From CALAGB01 sp963713965 (lineage in GTDB: Bacteria > Chloroflexota > Chloroflexia > Thermomicrobiales > Thermomicrobiaceae), in contig OY970217.1 of NCBI GenBank assembly GCA_963713965.1, positions 806,001 to 870,000 on the forward strand: a stretch of 64,000 nt of DNA. The letters run 5' to 3'. The first letter of the stretch is position 1. Each line of letters starts with the position of its first letter. Of this stretch, positions 16,336 to 25,395 are shown one piece after another. Below the pieces are notes generated by a model. That model ran no database searches. It saw only the letters and a list, made by a program, of their open reading frames with translations, and had not been told where the DNA came from. The position numbers and the translations under genes were made by a program.

Positions 16336-17745
16336 GTGATTTCTCGCACTTCAATCCCTCGGTTCAATACGACAGTCAATCGGACGATGCTGGCGCTGCT
16401 GGCTTTTGCCCTCTTTTCGGTGTTCGACAATGCTCCCGCTCGCGCCGACACGCCGCGAATCTACGCCGTTCATCTCAATGGAGTCATCAGCTCCCTCTCG
16501 TCGGGGCGGGTGATTCGCACCGTGCGCACAGCTGAGACGAATCATGCGACGGCGGTCCTGATCGAGATCAATTCTCCCGGCGGCACAGAGAGCTCTGTCC
16601 AGGAGATCACACGGGCGCTCCTCTCCGCATCCGTCCCGATCATCGTCTACGTAGACGGCGCTCAGAATGCCGAAGCGCGGTCTGGCGCGATGTTCATCGC
16701 CTTGGCCGCGAACATCTCGGCAATGAACCCGGACGCTACCCTGGGTGCTGGCAATCCAGAGAGTCTTACCGACGCAACCTCGACCGACGTGCAACAGGAG
16801 CGACTCGACCAGATCCAGCAACTGGCCAGCAACACCGCCTCCGCGCGCGATCGAAACGTCGACTCCGTTAAGTCGATGATCCGGAAGAACGCCGATCTGA
16901 CTGCCGAAGAGGCAAAGTCGCAAGGGGTCATCGATCTCATAGCACCCAATATCGAGAGTCTACTGACGCAGATCAACGGCAAACAGGTCCAGACACTCGC
17001 CGGTCCAGAGACGATTGAATCCGAGAACTCTCGCATCGTGTGGCAGAAGGCGCCCTGGCACGAGCTCATCTTGCAGAAGATCACCGATCCGAACGTGGCC
17101 TACATATTGTTCAGTCTGGGTGCCATGTTGTTGGTAATCGAACTGTTCAATCCCGGACGGTTGATCGCCGGTATTCCAGGCGTGATCGCGCTGGCGGCGG
17201 CATTCGTGGCTTTTGGCAACATGCCGATCTCCTGGCTGGGTGTTGGGCTGATGGCTGGCGCGTTCGTCTTCTTCATCCGAGAGCTGTTCACGCCGAGGCT
17301 CACTGTCGTGGGGCCGATCGGCGTCATCCTGTTCTTGGTCGGATCATTCACTCTCTATCGACCGGTTCGCCAGTCGTCCGCCATCGTTCCCGCAGTCGGC
17401 GTGACGATCTGGGTCATCGTGGTCACGACGCTCGTCTTGGTCGTGGTGATGCTGCTGATGATGCGTTCCATCTTCAGAGTGCGTCACGGGATGACTCCGG
17501 CGAACGCATCGTGGCTGGTGGGGGCCGATGGGATCGTACTTCAAGCACTGCAGCCCCGTGGCGTAATCCGTGTACGCGGTCAGGAATGGACCGCGGTGAC
17601 CGAGGGCCGCAGCGCCAAGGAGGGCGACCACGTGAGGGTGGAATCGGTCGGCGTGGGAGTGCTGCATGTGGTCCCGACGAGCGATGCCGAGCCGCTGGAC
17701 GGAGTCGGCGGGGCCAGGGGCCAGAATCCTGGATCCACGACCTGA
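16336..17745 (+). CDS. NfeD-like membrane serine protease homologue (copy 1)
   Basis: 469 residues from the GTG at 16336, chosen because GAGGGG sits 9 bases upstream. A signal peptide ending APARA is followed by a ClpP/SppA-like domain (INSPGGT; S116 in ARSGAMFIAL), then four hydrophobic helices (about residues 256-375) and a C-terminal OB-like NfeD domain (VRVRGQEWTAV). In the paralogue at 58399 the catalytic pair is S112/K155. Counting back from the shared RDRN motif, this copy has Glu/Arg where K155 sits, so proteolysis is doubtful. No SPFH partner gene is adjacent. Confidence 0.88.
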   Translation: MISRTSIPRFNTTVNRTMLALLAFALFSVFDNAPARADTPRIYAVHLNGVISSLSSGRVIRTVRTAETNHATAVLIEINSPGGTESSVQEITRALLSASVPIIVYVDGAQNAEARSGAMFIALAANISAMNPDATLGAGNPESLTDATSTDVQQERLDQIQQLASNTASARDRNVDSVKSMIRKNADLTAEEAKSQGVIDLIAPNIESLLTQINGKQVQTLAGPETIESENSRIVWQKAPWHELILQKITDPNVAYILFSLGAMLLVIELFNPGRLIAGIPGVIALAAAFVAFGNMPISWLGVGLMAGAFVFFIRELFTPRLTVVGPIGVILFLVGSFTLYRPVRQSSAIVPAVGVTIWVIVVTTLVLVVVMLLMMRSIFRVRHGMTPANASWLVGADGIVLQALQPRGVIRVRGQEWTAVTEGRSAKEGDHVRVESVGVGVLHVVPTSDAEPLDGVGGARGQNPGSTT

Positions 17746-17764
17746 ACATCAGGTTCTGACGATT

Positions 17765-18391
17765 CTAGAATGTGATCGTCGATTCATAGCAATCGAGAGC
17801 TTTGCGCGCCGCCCCAACGTAGCGGCAGAATGCACAGTCGCATTCCAACCGGTGGACGCTCGCATCTTTCCCGCGATCTTGCAGAAGCACGTCCCGTTGC
17901 GCACGCGAGATTTCGAGCTGTACCCCGCCAAACCTTGCTCGATTGGTCACGTTCCAGGGGTGCTTGCCGGCCATTGGCGGACGAGCCTGTTCGACCGCGA
18001 ACCCGACATCAATCAATGTTTCACCGAAGATCCGTTTGAGACGCCTGTTAGACCCGCCGATCATGGTGATAGGTTCCATCGGCATCCGGCATCCGTGGAC
18101 GGCGACGATTGCCGTGACGCCACGCAACACTTTTTCGAGGTATGGCTCGGTGAATTTGGTCGATGTTACGTGCAGCCGGCTGTTGTTCGATCGATCCCTA
18201 CCCGCGAAACAATAGACGCTGTGGTCGTCCCCGGCTATCGCAAGTGCGAGCTCACCAGTCGCAGGTTCGATGCGTCCCGCGTGTGGGGCAACTACGGCCA
18301 GCCCCGTTCGCCCGCCAGCCTGCCAACGGATCGAGACGTGATGTGACTCGATCTCGAGCAGGCTCGTCACACTCGTGTAGTAATCGCGCAA
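17765..18391 (-). CDS. Poly-gamma-glutamate hydrolase-like zinc peptidase
   Basis: 208 residues resembling the phage-type poly-gamma-glutamate hydrolase family (PF05908). The order of motifs fits: VVAPHAGRIEP with a metal His and Glu, YCFAGRDRSNN, RLHVTSTKF, and VAVHGCRM. This family cleaves the D/L-gamma-glutamyl capsule of bacilli and is spread by phages. The substrate here is unknown, and no capsule or phage gene is nearby. No signal peptide is seen. It is convergent with the NfeD-like gene, 19 bases away. Confidence 0.72.
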   Translation of the reverse strand: MRDYYTSVTSLLEIESHHVSIRWQAGGRTGLAVVAPHAGRIEPATGELALAIAGDDHSVYCFAGRDRSNNSRLHVTSTKFTEPYLEKVLRGVTAIVAVHGCRMPMEPITMIGGSNRRLKRIFGETLIDVGFAVEQARPPMAGKHPWNVTNRARFGGVQLEISRAQRDVLLQDRGKDASVHRLECDCAFCRYVGAARKALDCYESTITF

Positions 18392-18510
18392 CGCATCCCC
18401 TTATCCCGTTGATTGCCAGCTAGACCTCCGGAAGGTCGATTTGGCGGCACCATTTGCCCTGATGCATGCGGCTCCATCATACTTGAAGGCTGTGAAAGGA
18501 GGCAGGCACT

Positions 18511-19002
18511 TTGGCTTCTAGTTTCTCATTCGACGTCGTTTCAGATTTTGACCAGCAGGAGATGCGCAATGCCATCGATCAGGCAATGCGAGAGGTGACT
18601 ACTCGGTACGATCTGAAGGATTCCAAGACAGAGATCGAGCAAGAGAAGGATCAGCTCGTGATCTCGACCTCGGATGAATTCACGCTGAAATCGGTAACGG
18701 ACATTCTCGACACTCGCGTGCTGCGCCGTGGTCTGTCACTGAAGATCCTTGACTACCAGACGGTTCAGGACGCCAGCGGTGGTCGCGTGCGACAGGTGGT
18801 GAAGCTTCGTCGAGGAATTCCGGAACCGCTTGCGAAGCAGTTGGTTAAGGACATCCGCGCCGAACACAAGAAGGTGACGCCGCAGATTCAGGGCGACGCG
18901 ATTCGCGTGACGTCGAAGAACAAGGATGAACTGCAAGGGGTAATCCAGTCGTTGAAGGCGGCCGACCTCGACGTCGCGCTGCAGTTCGTAAACTATCGCT
19001 GA
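18511..19002 (+). CDS. yajQ: YajQ-family nucleotide-binding protein (DUF520)
   Basis: 163 residues, full length, with the family start SFSFDVVSDFDQQEMRNAIDQ and the two-domain ferredoxin-like layout ending ALQFVNYR. YajQ proteins bind nucleotides or cyclic di-GMP in some bacteria and act in regulation; the role here is not known. It starts with TTG at 18511, supported by AAAGGAGG 8 bases upstream. It is monocistronic between two minus-strand genes. Confidence 0.93.
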   Translation: MASSFSFDVVSDFDQQEMRNAIDQAMREVTTRYDLKDSKTEIEQEKDQLVISTSDEFTLKSVTDILDTRVLRRGLSLKILDYQTVQDASGGRVRQVVKLRRGIPEPLAKQLVKDIRAEHKKVTPQIQGDAIRVTSKNKDELQGVIQSLKAADLDVALQFVNYR

Positions 19003-19035
19003 GCTACGGCAACGTCTCAGCGTGAAAGGCTAGAC

Positions 19036-20112
19036 TCAGCGATCGAGGTCAATACCGACCGGAGGCTCGCCGCCCAGCGCGGACGGCATCGTCGCGCCCG
19101 CGGCCGAGCCGACAGGGCTGGCGGACGGCTGATCCGGCTCTAGCATCACCTGTCGCAGGCTATTTTCGAGCGCGGCAATCGCAGGCTGCGTTGCCGTGGC
19201 TCCGAGGTCCGGCCAGACACGCTGGAACATCACCCACTGTTCCGGGTGTTCCCGGATCTCCCGTTCGAAGCAGCGAGCGATTCTGGCCATGGCGAGGCCG
19301 ATGTCACGGTCGGCGTCAGTCGTCTTCTCTACGTGGAAAGGCTCTGCAACCGTCAGGACGTAGCCCTTCGACAACCGTTTGGTGAAGACAAGGATGATCG
19401 GCGCGCCGGTATCCCGCGCGATGCGGGCCGGACCGGGAGGAAGCGACGTCATGGTGCCGAAGAACTCGACGGGGATCCCATTGTGGAAGAAATCCCGATC
19501 GGCCATCAGACCGGCAAACTCGCCTCTCCGAACCGCCGCAAGCACATGCCGTATCCCGCGCGAGTTCGCCTCTTCGATGTTCAACCCGTGGCTCCTACGC
19601 AACGACGTCACGACTTGATAGACCGGTACTGGCACAGTGCGAGTGGTGAGCGGGATGATTGGGTAACCGTTGGAGTAAATCGCCTGTCCAGTGTAGTCAA
19701 AGGCACCGAAGTGGGCGCTGACGACAATTCCGCCTTTGCCAGCCTCGCGCACGCGATCGAGGCGCTCCCAACTCTCTCTTGAGCCAATGACAGCCGCGCG
19801 CAATTCGTCGTCGGTCAGATGCGAAACTCTCATGAGGTCAAAGAAGTTGCGCGAGCTGTAGTGGAAGACGCGTCGAACCAGCTTACGCACTTCGGGGCTG
19901 TTTTCGGCAAGGCCGGTGACATGAGCGAGATTGGCGCGCACGTTGCCGCGATACTTGGGGGAGAACGTGAAGATCAAGTCACCGCATCTGTCGCTCAACC
20001 AGTAGCCAAACCCGACCGGCAGGATCTCACCGATGCGACCCAGCGTGGTCGCAAACCGAAGGGCGAGTCGAGTCTTGAGACTGGGCAGGCGGTCGTTGCG
20101 TTGCGTCACCAT
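19036..20112 (-). CDS. LpxL/PatA-like membrane acyltransferase
   Basis: 358 residues of the lysophospholipid acyltransferase family that includes HtrB/LpxL and mycobacterial PatA. The HX4D motif is H134 and D139 in SAHFGAFD, and a later conserved ADRDFFHNG segment follows. It probably transfers an acyl chain from ACP or CoA to a glycolipid or phospholipid head group at the inner membrane leaflet. The C-terminal 40 residues are Pro/Ala/Gly-rich. It is the third gene after the CDP-alcohol phosphotransferase and HAD genes, resembling the actinobacterial phosphatidylinositol mannoside locus. Confidence 0.85.
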   Translation of the reverse strand: MVTQRNDRLPSLKTRLALRFATTLGRIGEILPVGFGYWLSDRCGDLIFTFSPKYRGNVRANLAHVTGLAENSPEVRKLVRRVFHYSSRNFFDLMRVSHLTDDELRAAVIGSRESWERLDRVREAGKGGIVVSAHFGAFDYTGQAIYSNGYPIIPLTTRTVPVPVYQVVTSLRRSHGLNIEEANSRGIRHVLAAVRRGEFAGLMADRDFFHNGIPVEFFGTMTSLPPGPARIARDTGAPIILVFTKRLSKGYVLTVAEPFHVEKTTDADRDIGLAMARIARCFEREIREHPEQWVMFQRVWPDLGATATQPAIAALENSLRQVMLEPDQPSASPVGSAAGATMPSALGGEPPVGIDLDR

Positions 20113-20134
20113 ACGTACCCCGTAAATCGAGCCT

Positions 20135-20785
20135 CTAGCGGAACTCTTCGATGGGCCATCCGAGGCGTTGAGCGATCAAGCGCAACCGCTCATTCGGGTT
20201 GATGCAGACTGGATGCCCGAAAAGGCTGAGAACGGGCTCATCCGTATGATGGTCCGCATAGCAGAAGGATCGCTGCAGCTCGATTTTGAATTCATTGGCA
20301 AATCGTTGAATCAGGAGGACCTTACCACCCCCGTAGGGGTGCGGTCCAATCAGTCGCCCAGTAAAACGGTCACCGCGAGATTCAAGATTGCTGCAGATGT
20401 AGTGCTCGACGCCAAGCGTCGCGGCCATCGGCCCGATGATCTGAGGAATCGACCCAGAGAGAAGAACCGGTTGATGTCCATCGGCCAGGTGCCGCTGCAC
20501 TCGTTCCACGCCTCGCGCGGAGAGTCGCGGTCGGATCTTTTCCTCGAAACAGCGCGTGCCCAATTCATTAATGAACTCGACGCGGCTCCCTCTCAGATAG
20601 GGACGGTGCCGGCGTGTGGCCATCACGGGATTGTTGCGCCCCTTCACAGCAATGAAGCGCAGCGTTTCAAGCAACGAGCGGATACCGATCACGCGCTCCT
20701 TGATCAGGAAGCTCAAGAAGAGACGTTCCGCGGTGGTATCCGGAAGGAGTGTGCGGTCGACGTCAAACACGGCGGCGATCATCAA
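20135..20785 (-). CDS. HAD hydrolase, subfamily IB (phosphoserine phosphatase-like)
   Basis: 216 residues. Motif I is D8-V-D10-R-T12, motif II is the Ser in VLLSGSIPQ, and motif III is the Lys in GGGKVLLIQ with YADHHTDEP near the C-terminus. HAD-IB enzymes dephosphorylate small molecules; those beside CDP-alcohol phosphotransferases may act on phosphatidylglycerol- or inositol-phosphate intermediates. It overlaps the upstream gene by four bases, suggesting coupled translation, and is followed after 22 bases by the acyltransferase. Confidence 0.85.
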   Translation of the reverse strand: MMIAAVFDVDRTLLPDTTAERLFLSFLIKERVIGIRSLLETLRFIAVKGRNNPVMATRRHRPYLRGSRVEFINELGTRCFEEKIRPRLSARGVERVQRHLADGHQPVLLSGSIPQIIGPMAATLGVEHYICSNLESRGDRFTGRLIGPHPYGGGKVLLIQRFANEFKIELQRSFCYADHHTDEPVLSLFGHPVCINPNERLRLIAQRLGWPIEEFR

Positions 20786-21411
20786 GTCGTGCCCTTCGGA
20801 TCGCGCACGTAATACATGGCGTCAATGAGCACGGGCACTCCACGGATCACGGTCAAGGCAAGGGCGGAGTAGACCATGGCCCAGCCAAAGTACCGGATGG
20901 GATCATGCGAATAGAAGCGATCGAGACTGCTCCCTGCTGACAGATGCGACGCGAACAGACTCGTCAGGAAGACGAAGCCCAACGCCTTGGCGACGCCGTA
21001 AAAGGCGCGCATAAAGCGCGATGCCGCGATGAATTGGGACAGCGGTGTGCGCATCATCGTTTTCTCACCGAAAGCCGTCTTACCGGCTGAATAGCTCATC
21101 CCGCGCATCGCATCGACGAAGAACCCGCGAGTGAGGACGAGCAATGGTGCCCACACCCCAATGAGGCCGAGCTGGGCAAACACGACCCACAACGCGTTCT
21201 CGACGACTCTGTCGCCTGCGATATCGATGACGGCGCCGAGATCGCTGGTCGACTGCCTACGTCGCGCGACAAAGCCATCAAGCGCGTCGCTCGCGAAGAC
21301 GATACCGATGAGCAACGTACACCACACAACCACCGAATACGAACGGGAGTAGACGAGGGCGATCGTCACGAAGAGGAGGAGCAACCGACCAATCGTGATC
21401 AGGTTCGCCAT
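20782..21411 (-). CDS. CDP-alcohol phosphatidyltransferase
   Basis: Integral membrane enzyme, 209 residues, with about six transmembrane helices. The full signature is present: D42, D45-G46, A49-R50, G59, D63, D67 (SDALDGFVAR then LGAVIDIAGD). It transfers a phosphatidyl group from CDP-diacylglycerol to an alcohol such as glycerol phosphate or inositol phosphate. It is the first gene of a three-gene set with a HAD phosphatase and an acyltransferase. GGGAGGG precedes the ATG. The acceptor alcohol cannot be assigned. Confidence 0.9.
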   Translation of the reverse strand: MANLITIGRLLLLFVTIALVYSRSYSVVVWCTLLIGIVFASDALDGFVARRRQSTSDLGAVIDIAGDRVVENALWVVFAQLGLIGVWAPLLVLTRGFFVDAMRGMSYSAGKTAFGEKTMMRTPLSQFIAASRFMRAFYGVAKALGFVFLTSLFASHLSAGSSLDRFYSHDPIRYFGWAMVYSALALTVIRGVPVLIDAMYYVRDPKGTT

Positions 21412-21502
21412 GACCCTCCCGCTGGTCCTGTTGCGAGCCGCGGGCTGTCATAGCCCGATCGGCATCATTAAGAGGCTCGGCGCGTGCCGGTAGGCCCGAG
21501 CC

Positions 21503-21511
21503 ATTATAACA
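21503..21511 (-). promoter_or_regulatory. Promoter of the phospholipid gene cluster
   Basis: Extended -10 TGTTATAAT with perfect TATAAT, 92 bases upstream of the ATG at 21411; the -35 region is poor. Confidence 0.55.
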
Positions 21512-21597
21512 GAGCACATTGGACGATTTTGCCGACGAATACGGGATTCAGCGACTGAAATCGAAGGATCTGAAGCCAGTCACGATCAGATCACAGC

Positions 21598-22755
21598 TCA
21601 GCGAATCAAGGTAATCAACGCAATCCACGCCACGACGTCTACCATGCAGGACGCGGCCAGGAGAAAGCGAGCGGCGAACCGATCAAAGGTTTCGATGCTC
21701 CAGGCGAGAATCAGATTGGCGATGGTCACGAGCGCGGTAATGATCGGGATGACCCAGATCTCGCGGGCCGATCCAATTCTGTCCGGGTCTCCGTTCACGT
21801 TCCAGTGGAGCGCAATCGATTGTGGCAGACTGTGGTACCTGATCAGGATGAAAATCACCATGGCAACGTTCATCAAAACAGCAATCCCGAGCAACGTAAC
21901 CGCCACATTGTCGTTGAGGACGTGATCACGCAGCCCGACGGTTCGTCGTCTCGCCGGCACCTGACGTGCAGCCCTGCCCGACGACGGATCCTCCAACGAT
22001 ACGGAACCTGAAGCACGGGCACTCTCGACCGGGATCTTCATGCCGGGCTTGATTGTCGGGTACTGCATGGTCCAGCCCGCCTTGGCCAGGCGTTCGACGC
22101 TGACATCCACGTCGGCATCGCTTGACTCACCAGTTCTGGCGTAGTCCAGCGCCTGACGAAGCCGACCGTACTCTTCAACAAAGAGGACGGGACGATCGGG
22201 AGAGATGGCAAATTGTCGGTCTGCCGTCACGATCAGCAATTGCCGTCGCACCGGCAGCGTCGCCACGATCGTAACCGGGCCTGACGGGCCGATCTCAGAC
22301 CCGACGTAGTATCCGGTCCAAAATCGACGCCATCGACCCGGATTATCACCCAGGCGGTCGATGGCAGGCAGGATCTGCTGAATCGATGCCAGATCGATGA
22401 GATGTTCCTGGCTGGCCCAGCGAATCTTGAGCGTTTCCGGGGAAAACTCATAGGTAATGGTGACGTACCCGTAGACGAGATAGGCGAGGGCCACGACGAG
22501 CGCCAGGAATCCCAGCAACGCGAGCCACGAAATTACCGTGGGTATCGGCAGTGAGGTGTGACCGGTGATGAGCGCGAGCGAACCACCTGCCAAGACCAGC
22601 GAGAGGACAATCCCCAGCACGCCGATTAGTCCGCCCGGCGACGCCGCAGCTTGCCATCTCGTGGCGATATCTGATCCCGCCGCGGGTGTCTTCACGGAAG
22701 TTATCCCGTTCGCTGGCTTACTGATAAACGGGGGTAAGCCACGCTTGATATGCAT
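21598..22755 (-). CDS. Membrane protein with PH-like and DUF1648 domains
   Basis: 385 residues as read from 22755; the true start may be the GTG 20 codons later, since the longer form overlaps ilvE by 38 bases and no ribosome site is clear. Two N-terminal transmembrane helices (about residues 40-105) lead to a soluble PH-like domain with ITYEFSPETLKIRWA, then a Pro/Arg linker. The C-terminal DUF1648 unit has the pattern IALHWNVNGDPDRIG with three helices. It resembles SdpI/YhdP-like membrane proteins of unknown role. Confidence 0.65.
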   Translation of the reverse strand: MHIKRGLPPFISKPANGITSVKTPAAGSDIATRWQAAASPGGLIGVLGIVLSLVLAGGSLALITGHTSLPIPTVISWLALLGFLALVVALAYLVYGYVTITYEFSPETLKIRWASQEHLIDLASIQQILPAIDRLGDNPGRWRRFWTGYYVGSEIGPSGPVTIVATLPVRRQLLIVTADRQFAISPDRPVLFVEEYGRLRQALDYARTGESSDADVDVSVERLAKAGWTMQYPTIKPGMKIPVESARASGSVSLEDPSSGRAARQVPARRRTVGLRDHVLNDNVAVTLLGIAVLMNVAMVIFILIRYHSLPQSIALHWNVNGDPDRIGSAREIWVIPIITALVTIANLILAWSIETFDRFAARFLLAASCMVDVVAWIALITLIR

Positions 22756-23641
22756 CCACTTTACCGTGGACGATGTCCATGTAGGACTTCACCAGAGCTT
22801 GCGTCGTTGACCCGATCTCACCAGTCCCGATCGCGCGATGGTCAACCTTGACCACCGGCAGAACCTGCGCGCCCGTGCCACAGATGAAAATCTCATCCGC
22901 GCTATAGAGCTCGCTTCGATCGATAGAACGCTCCACCGTTTCGATACCCAGTTCGTTCTTGGCGATCGTCATGATGGTGTCGCGCGTGATACCCATCAAG
23001 ATGTTATCAGTCGGTGGCGGTGTGACAAGTCGATCGCCGATCAGCATGAAGATGTTCTCAGCGCTTCCTTCCGACACGTGACCGTCGTCCGTAAGCATGA
23101 TCGATTCATCGAATCCGTTCAAGGTCGCCTCGGTCTTGGCCAGCGCGGAGTTGACGTAGATGCCCGTCAGCTTTGCACGCGCCGGTGCCGCGTTGTCGTC
23201 GATACGGCGCCAAGAGCTGACTCCGACGCTCAATCCACCGGCCGTTTCGACGTAGTCACCAAACGGGACCGAGAACATCGTGAACGCGTCTGTCAAATTG
23301 TGCAGCCGAACGCCGATCAGTTCCGATGCTTTGTAGGCCAAGGGGCGTACGTAGACATCGGTCTTGAACTGATTGCGTCTGAGGAGATCGACGCAGATTT
23401 CGCTGAGTCGCTCGATCGAATAAGGGAGGTCGATCATCAGCACGGCGCGACTGTGTTCGAATCGCTGCAGGTGGTCCGTGAGGCGAAAGACGAAGAGCTG
23501 CTCGGCGTCGGCCGACCAGTAGGCTCGAATGCCTTCGAAACATCCCGTCCCGTAGTTGAAAGCATGCGTCATTACGCCGACTTTCGCCTCACTCATCGGC
23601 ACGAAGTTGTCGTTGAAGAAGCAGACCACGCTGTCGCTCAC
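22718..23641 (-). CDS. ilvE: Branched-chain amino acid aminotransferase
   Basis: Last step of Ile/Val/Leu synthesis; fold-type IV PLP enzyme, 307 residues from the GTG at 23641, chosen because AGGAGAG lies just upstream. Recognisable motifs are HAFNYGTGCFEGIRAYW, the PLP Lys in RAKLTGIYVNSALAK, and GHVSEGSAENIFM. It is full length with the usual C-terminus. It follows the PrsA-like gene on the same strand, but a hairpin terminator lies between them, so it probably has its own promoter. Confidence 0.93.
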   Translation of the reverse strand: MSDSVVCFFNDNFVPMSEAKVGVMTHAFNYGTGCFEGIRAYWSADAEQLFVFRLTDHLQRFEHSRAVLMIDLPYSIERLSEICVDLLRRNQFKTDVYVRPLAYKASELIGVRLHNLTDAFTMFSVPFGDYVETAGGLSVGVSSWRRIDDNAAPARAKLTGIYVNSALAKTEATLNGFDESIMLTDDGHVSEGSAENIFMLIGDRLVTPPPTDNILMGITRDTIMTIAKNELGIETVERSIDRSELYSADEIFICGTGAQVLPVVKVDHRAIGTGEIGSTTQALVKSYMDIVHGKVDAYQAWLTPVYQ

Positions 23642-23696
23642 CGAGCTCTCCTGTCTGGATGTCGATAACAGGACCGTGCAAGCCGCACCAAAAGGC

Positions 23697-23721
23697 GGCA
23701 CCTGCCGCTGTGACAGGTGCC
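23697..23721 (-). terminator. Terminator after the PrsA-like gene
   Basis: GGCACCTG / CAGGTGCC, an 8-bp perfect stem with a 9-base loop, then GCCTTTTGG. The T run is short. Confidence 0.65.
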
Positions 23722-23730
23722 CCGATAACG

Positions 23731-25272
23731 CTATGGCGTTGGAGTCTCAGCTCCAGGTGTACCCGCGCCCGGCGTACCTGGCGGCGACGGAGTCGGCGTC
23801 GGCGTCGGAAGCGGAGTTGGAGTCGGCGGCGCGTCCGGTGGCGCCGTGAACTGGGTCTCCGGGGTCGGCGACGGTATTGCCGCGCCGATGTTCCAGTCGA
23901 TGTTGTCCTTGGAACGCGCGGTATCGAGCCAATCGTTGAGCTTGTTGGTGCGGAGCACGGTCAGCGTTTCGGAGGTGATTGGGCGATCTTCCTCCCGTTC
24001 GAGGACCTTGACGATCTCCCAGCCCCATTTGGTCTTGAATGGCTGGCTGACCTCACCGGCCTTCAGGCCGAACGCGGCATTGTCAAACTCAGGGGTCATG
24101 ACTCCCTGCGGGATCCATCCAAGGTCACCACCGTTTGGCGCGGTCGTCGTGTCTGCACTTTGAGCCTTGGCAACCTCTTCGAAGCTCTTGTCTTTCAGAT
24201 CGTTGTTGACGATCGAATTTGCCGCGTCTTCTGTCGCCACCAAGATGTGCTCGACATGGATTTGCGTCGCCCGCGTCGACACCTCGCCCTGCAGCTTGTC
24301 GGAAACCTTCTGGCGCGCCAGGTCCGGCTTCAGAACGAGACGACGGAAGTCAGCGATACTCATTCCCGCCTGCTTGAGCACGTTGTCACTGTATTGCTGC
24401 AGGTTGGCGGCGGCAGTTGCACGCGCGTCCGACTCCGAAACCGTCGGACTAGCCGCTTCGGTAGGCGTTCCCGCCTCCGGCGACGCCGATGGCGTGCCGT
24501 TCGCGGTCTCGCTTGCACTCGGCGTGGCGGCCGTCGAACTACTCTCGGATGCCGTCGCGGTCGCAGCCGCTGATTCAGTCGCGCTTGGCGATTCCGTCGC
24601 AACGGGAGTTTCGCTCCCTGTCGGTGATGCGTTCGGCGTGCCTGCCGCTGCGGCGGCTGACGCTGACGCTTCAGCCGAAGCGGTCGCCTGCTCTTCGGCG
24701 GTCGCGGTGGCCCAGGCGGCGGCCGTCGGATCGATCGGAAGAGTTGGAGTTGGCGATCCAATCGGAGCGGAAACGAATTGCTGCGCCTGATATTGATCGA
24801 GCTCAGTCTGACTGATCGAAAGATTCAGGTCGGATAATCCATCCAAGACGACGATGTTGTCGACCATCTGCTTGAGCGTGTCGGCGTCAATGGGATCCGA
24901 CTCCACCGTCTTGAGCTGTGCCTGAGCTTGCTTCGCGAGCGTCTGGTACTGAGTGGCTTGATCGCCCGTGGTGTATTGAGCGATCTGAGTGTACTGGGCC
25001 GCCTGGTTGATCAGATCCATCTTACGCACCTTCCAATAGTCGGTGCGCTTGATCTTCTGACCATTGACCGCGGCAAGGGTCTGCCCTGGAAAGTAGATGT
25101 ACTGGTAAAAGGCTCCGGCTGAGAGGACGACGACCAAGACAATTGCGGTGATCGAGATCCCAATGATCAGGAGGCGGCGTTGTGACTCTTCGCGCTCGCG
25201 ACGTGAGATACGACGAGTTCCGCTGCTTCTCCCGGTTACCGATGAAAACCAGATGCGGAAACGATCGAACAT
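23731..25272 (-). CDS. PrsA/SurA-like peptidyl-prolyl isomerase, membrane anchored
   Basis: 513 residues. A charged N-terminus, one transmembrane helix (about residues 33-55), a SurA_N-like chaperone region (VNGQKIKRTDYW), then a low-complexity insert (about 190-275) of Ser/Ala/Thr/Glu/Pro. A parvulin domain follows (HVEHILVATEDAAN, PNGGDLGWIPQG, WGWEIVKVLERE), and the end is a Thr/Pro repeat. It helps exported proteins fold outside the membrane. The flexible inserts suggest a protein spanning the cell wall. Confidence 0.88.
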   Translation of the reverse strand: MFDRFRIWFSSVTGRSSGTRRISRREREESQRRLLIIGISITAIVLVVVLSAGAFYQYIYFPGQTLAAVNGQKIKRTDYWKVRKMDLINQAAQYTQIAQYTTGDQATQYQTLAKQAQAQLKTVESDPIDADTLKQMVDNIVVLDGLSDLNLSISQTELDQYQAQQFVSAPIGSPTPTLPIDPTAAAWATATAEEQATASAEASASAAAAAGTPNASPTGSETPVATESPSATESAAATATASESSSTAATPSASETANGTPSASPEAGTPTEAASPTVSESDARATAAANLQQYSDNVLKQAGMSIADFRRLVLKPDLARQKVSDKLQGEVSTRATQIHVEHILVATEDAANSIVNNDLKDKSFEEVAKAQSADTTTAPNGGDLGWIPQGVMTPEFDNAAFGLKAGEVSQPFKTKWGWEIVKVLEREEDRPITSETLTVLRTNKLNDWLDTARSKDNIDWNIGAAIPSPTPETQFTAPPDAPPTPTPLPTPTPTPSPPGTPGAGTPGAETPTP

Positions 25273-25395
25273 TCCGATGCTTTCGTCTCTCTGCTAACCA
25301 CACTTGGGCAACTCGTCAGGAGTTAGCGCCGCGCGAAGCTTATCGCTCTCAGCACGTAGACTCGTGAGTTCGAGCTGCCCGTAACATCACACGAA

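Noticed and set aside
17666..18346. 226-codon plus-strand frame opposite the poly-gamma-glutamate hydrolase-like gene
   Set aside because: The minus strand shows clear metal motifs and family pattern; the plus strand does not.
24360..24761. Arg/Pro-rich frame inside the PrsA-like gene
   Set aside because: Frame-shifted reading of the low-complexity Ser/Ala/Thr insert.
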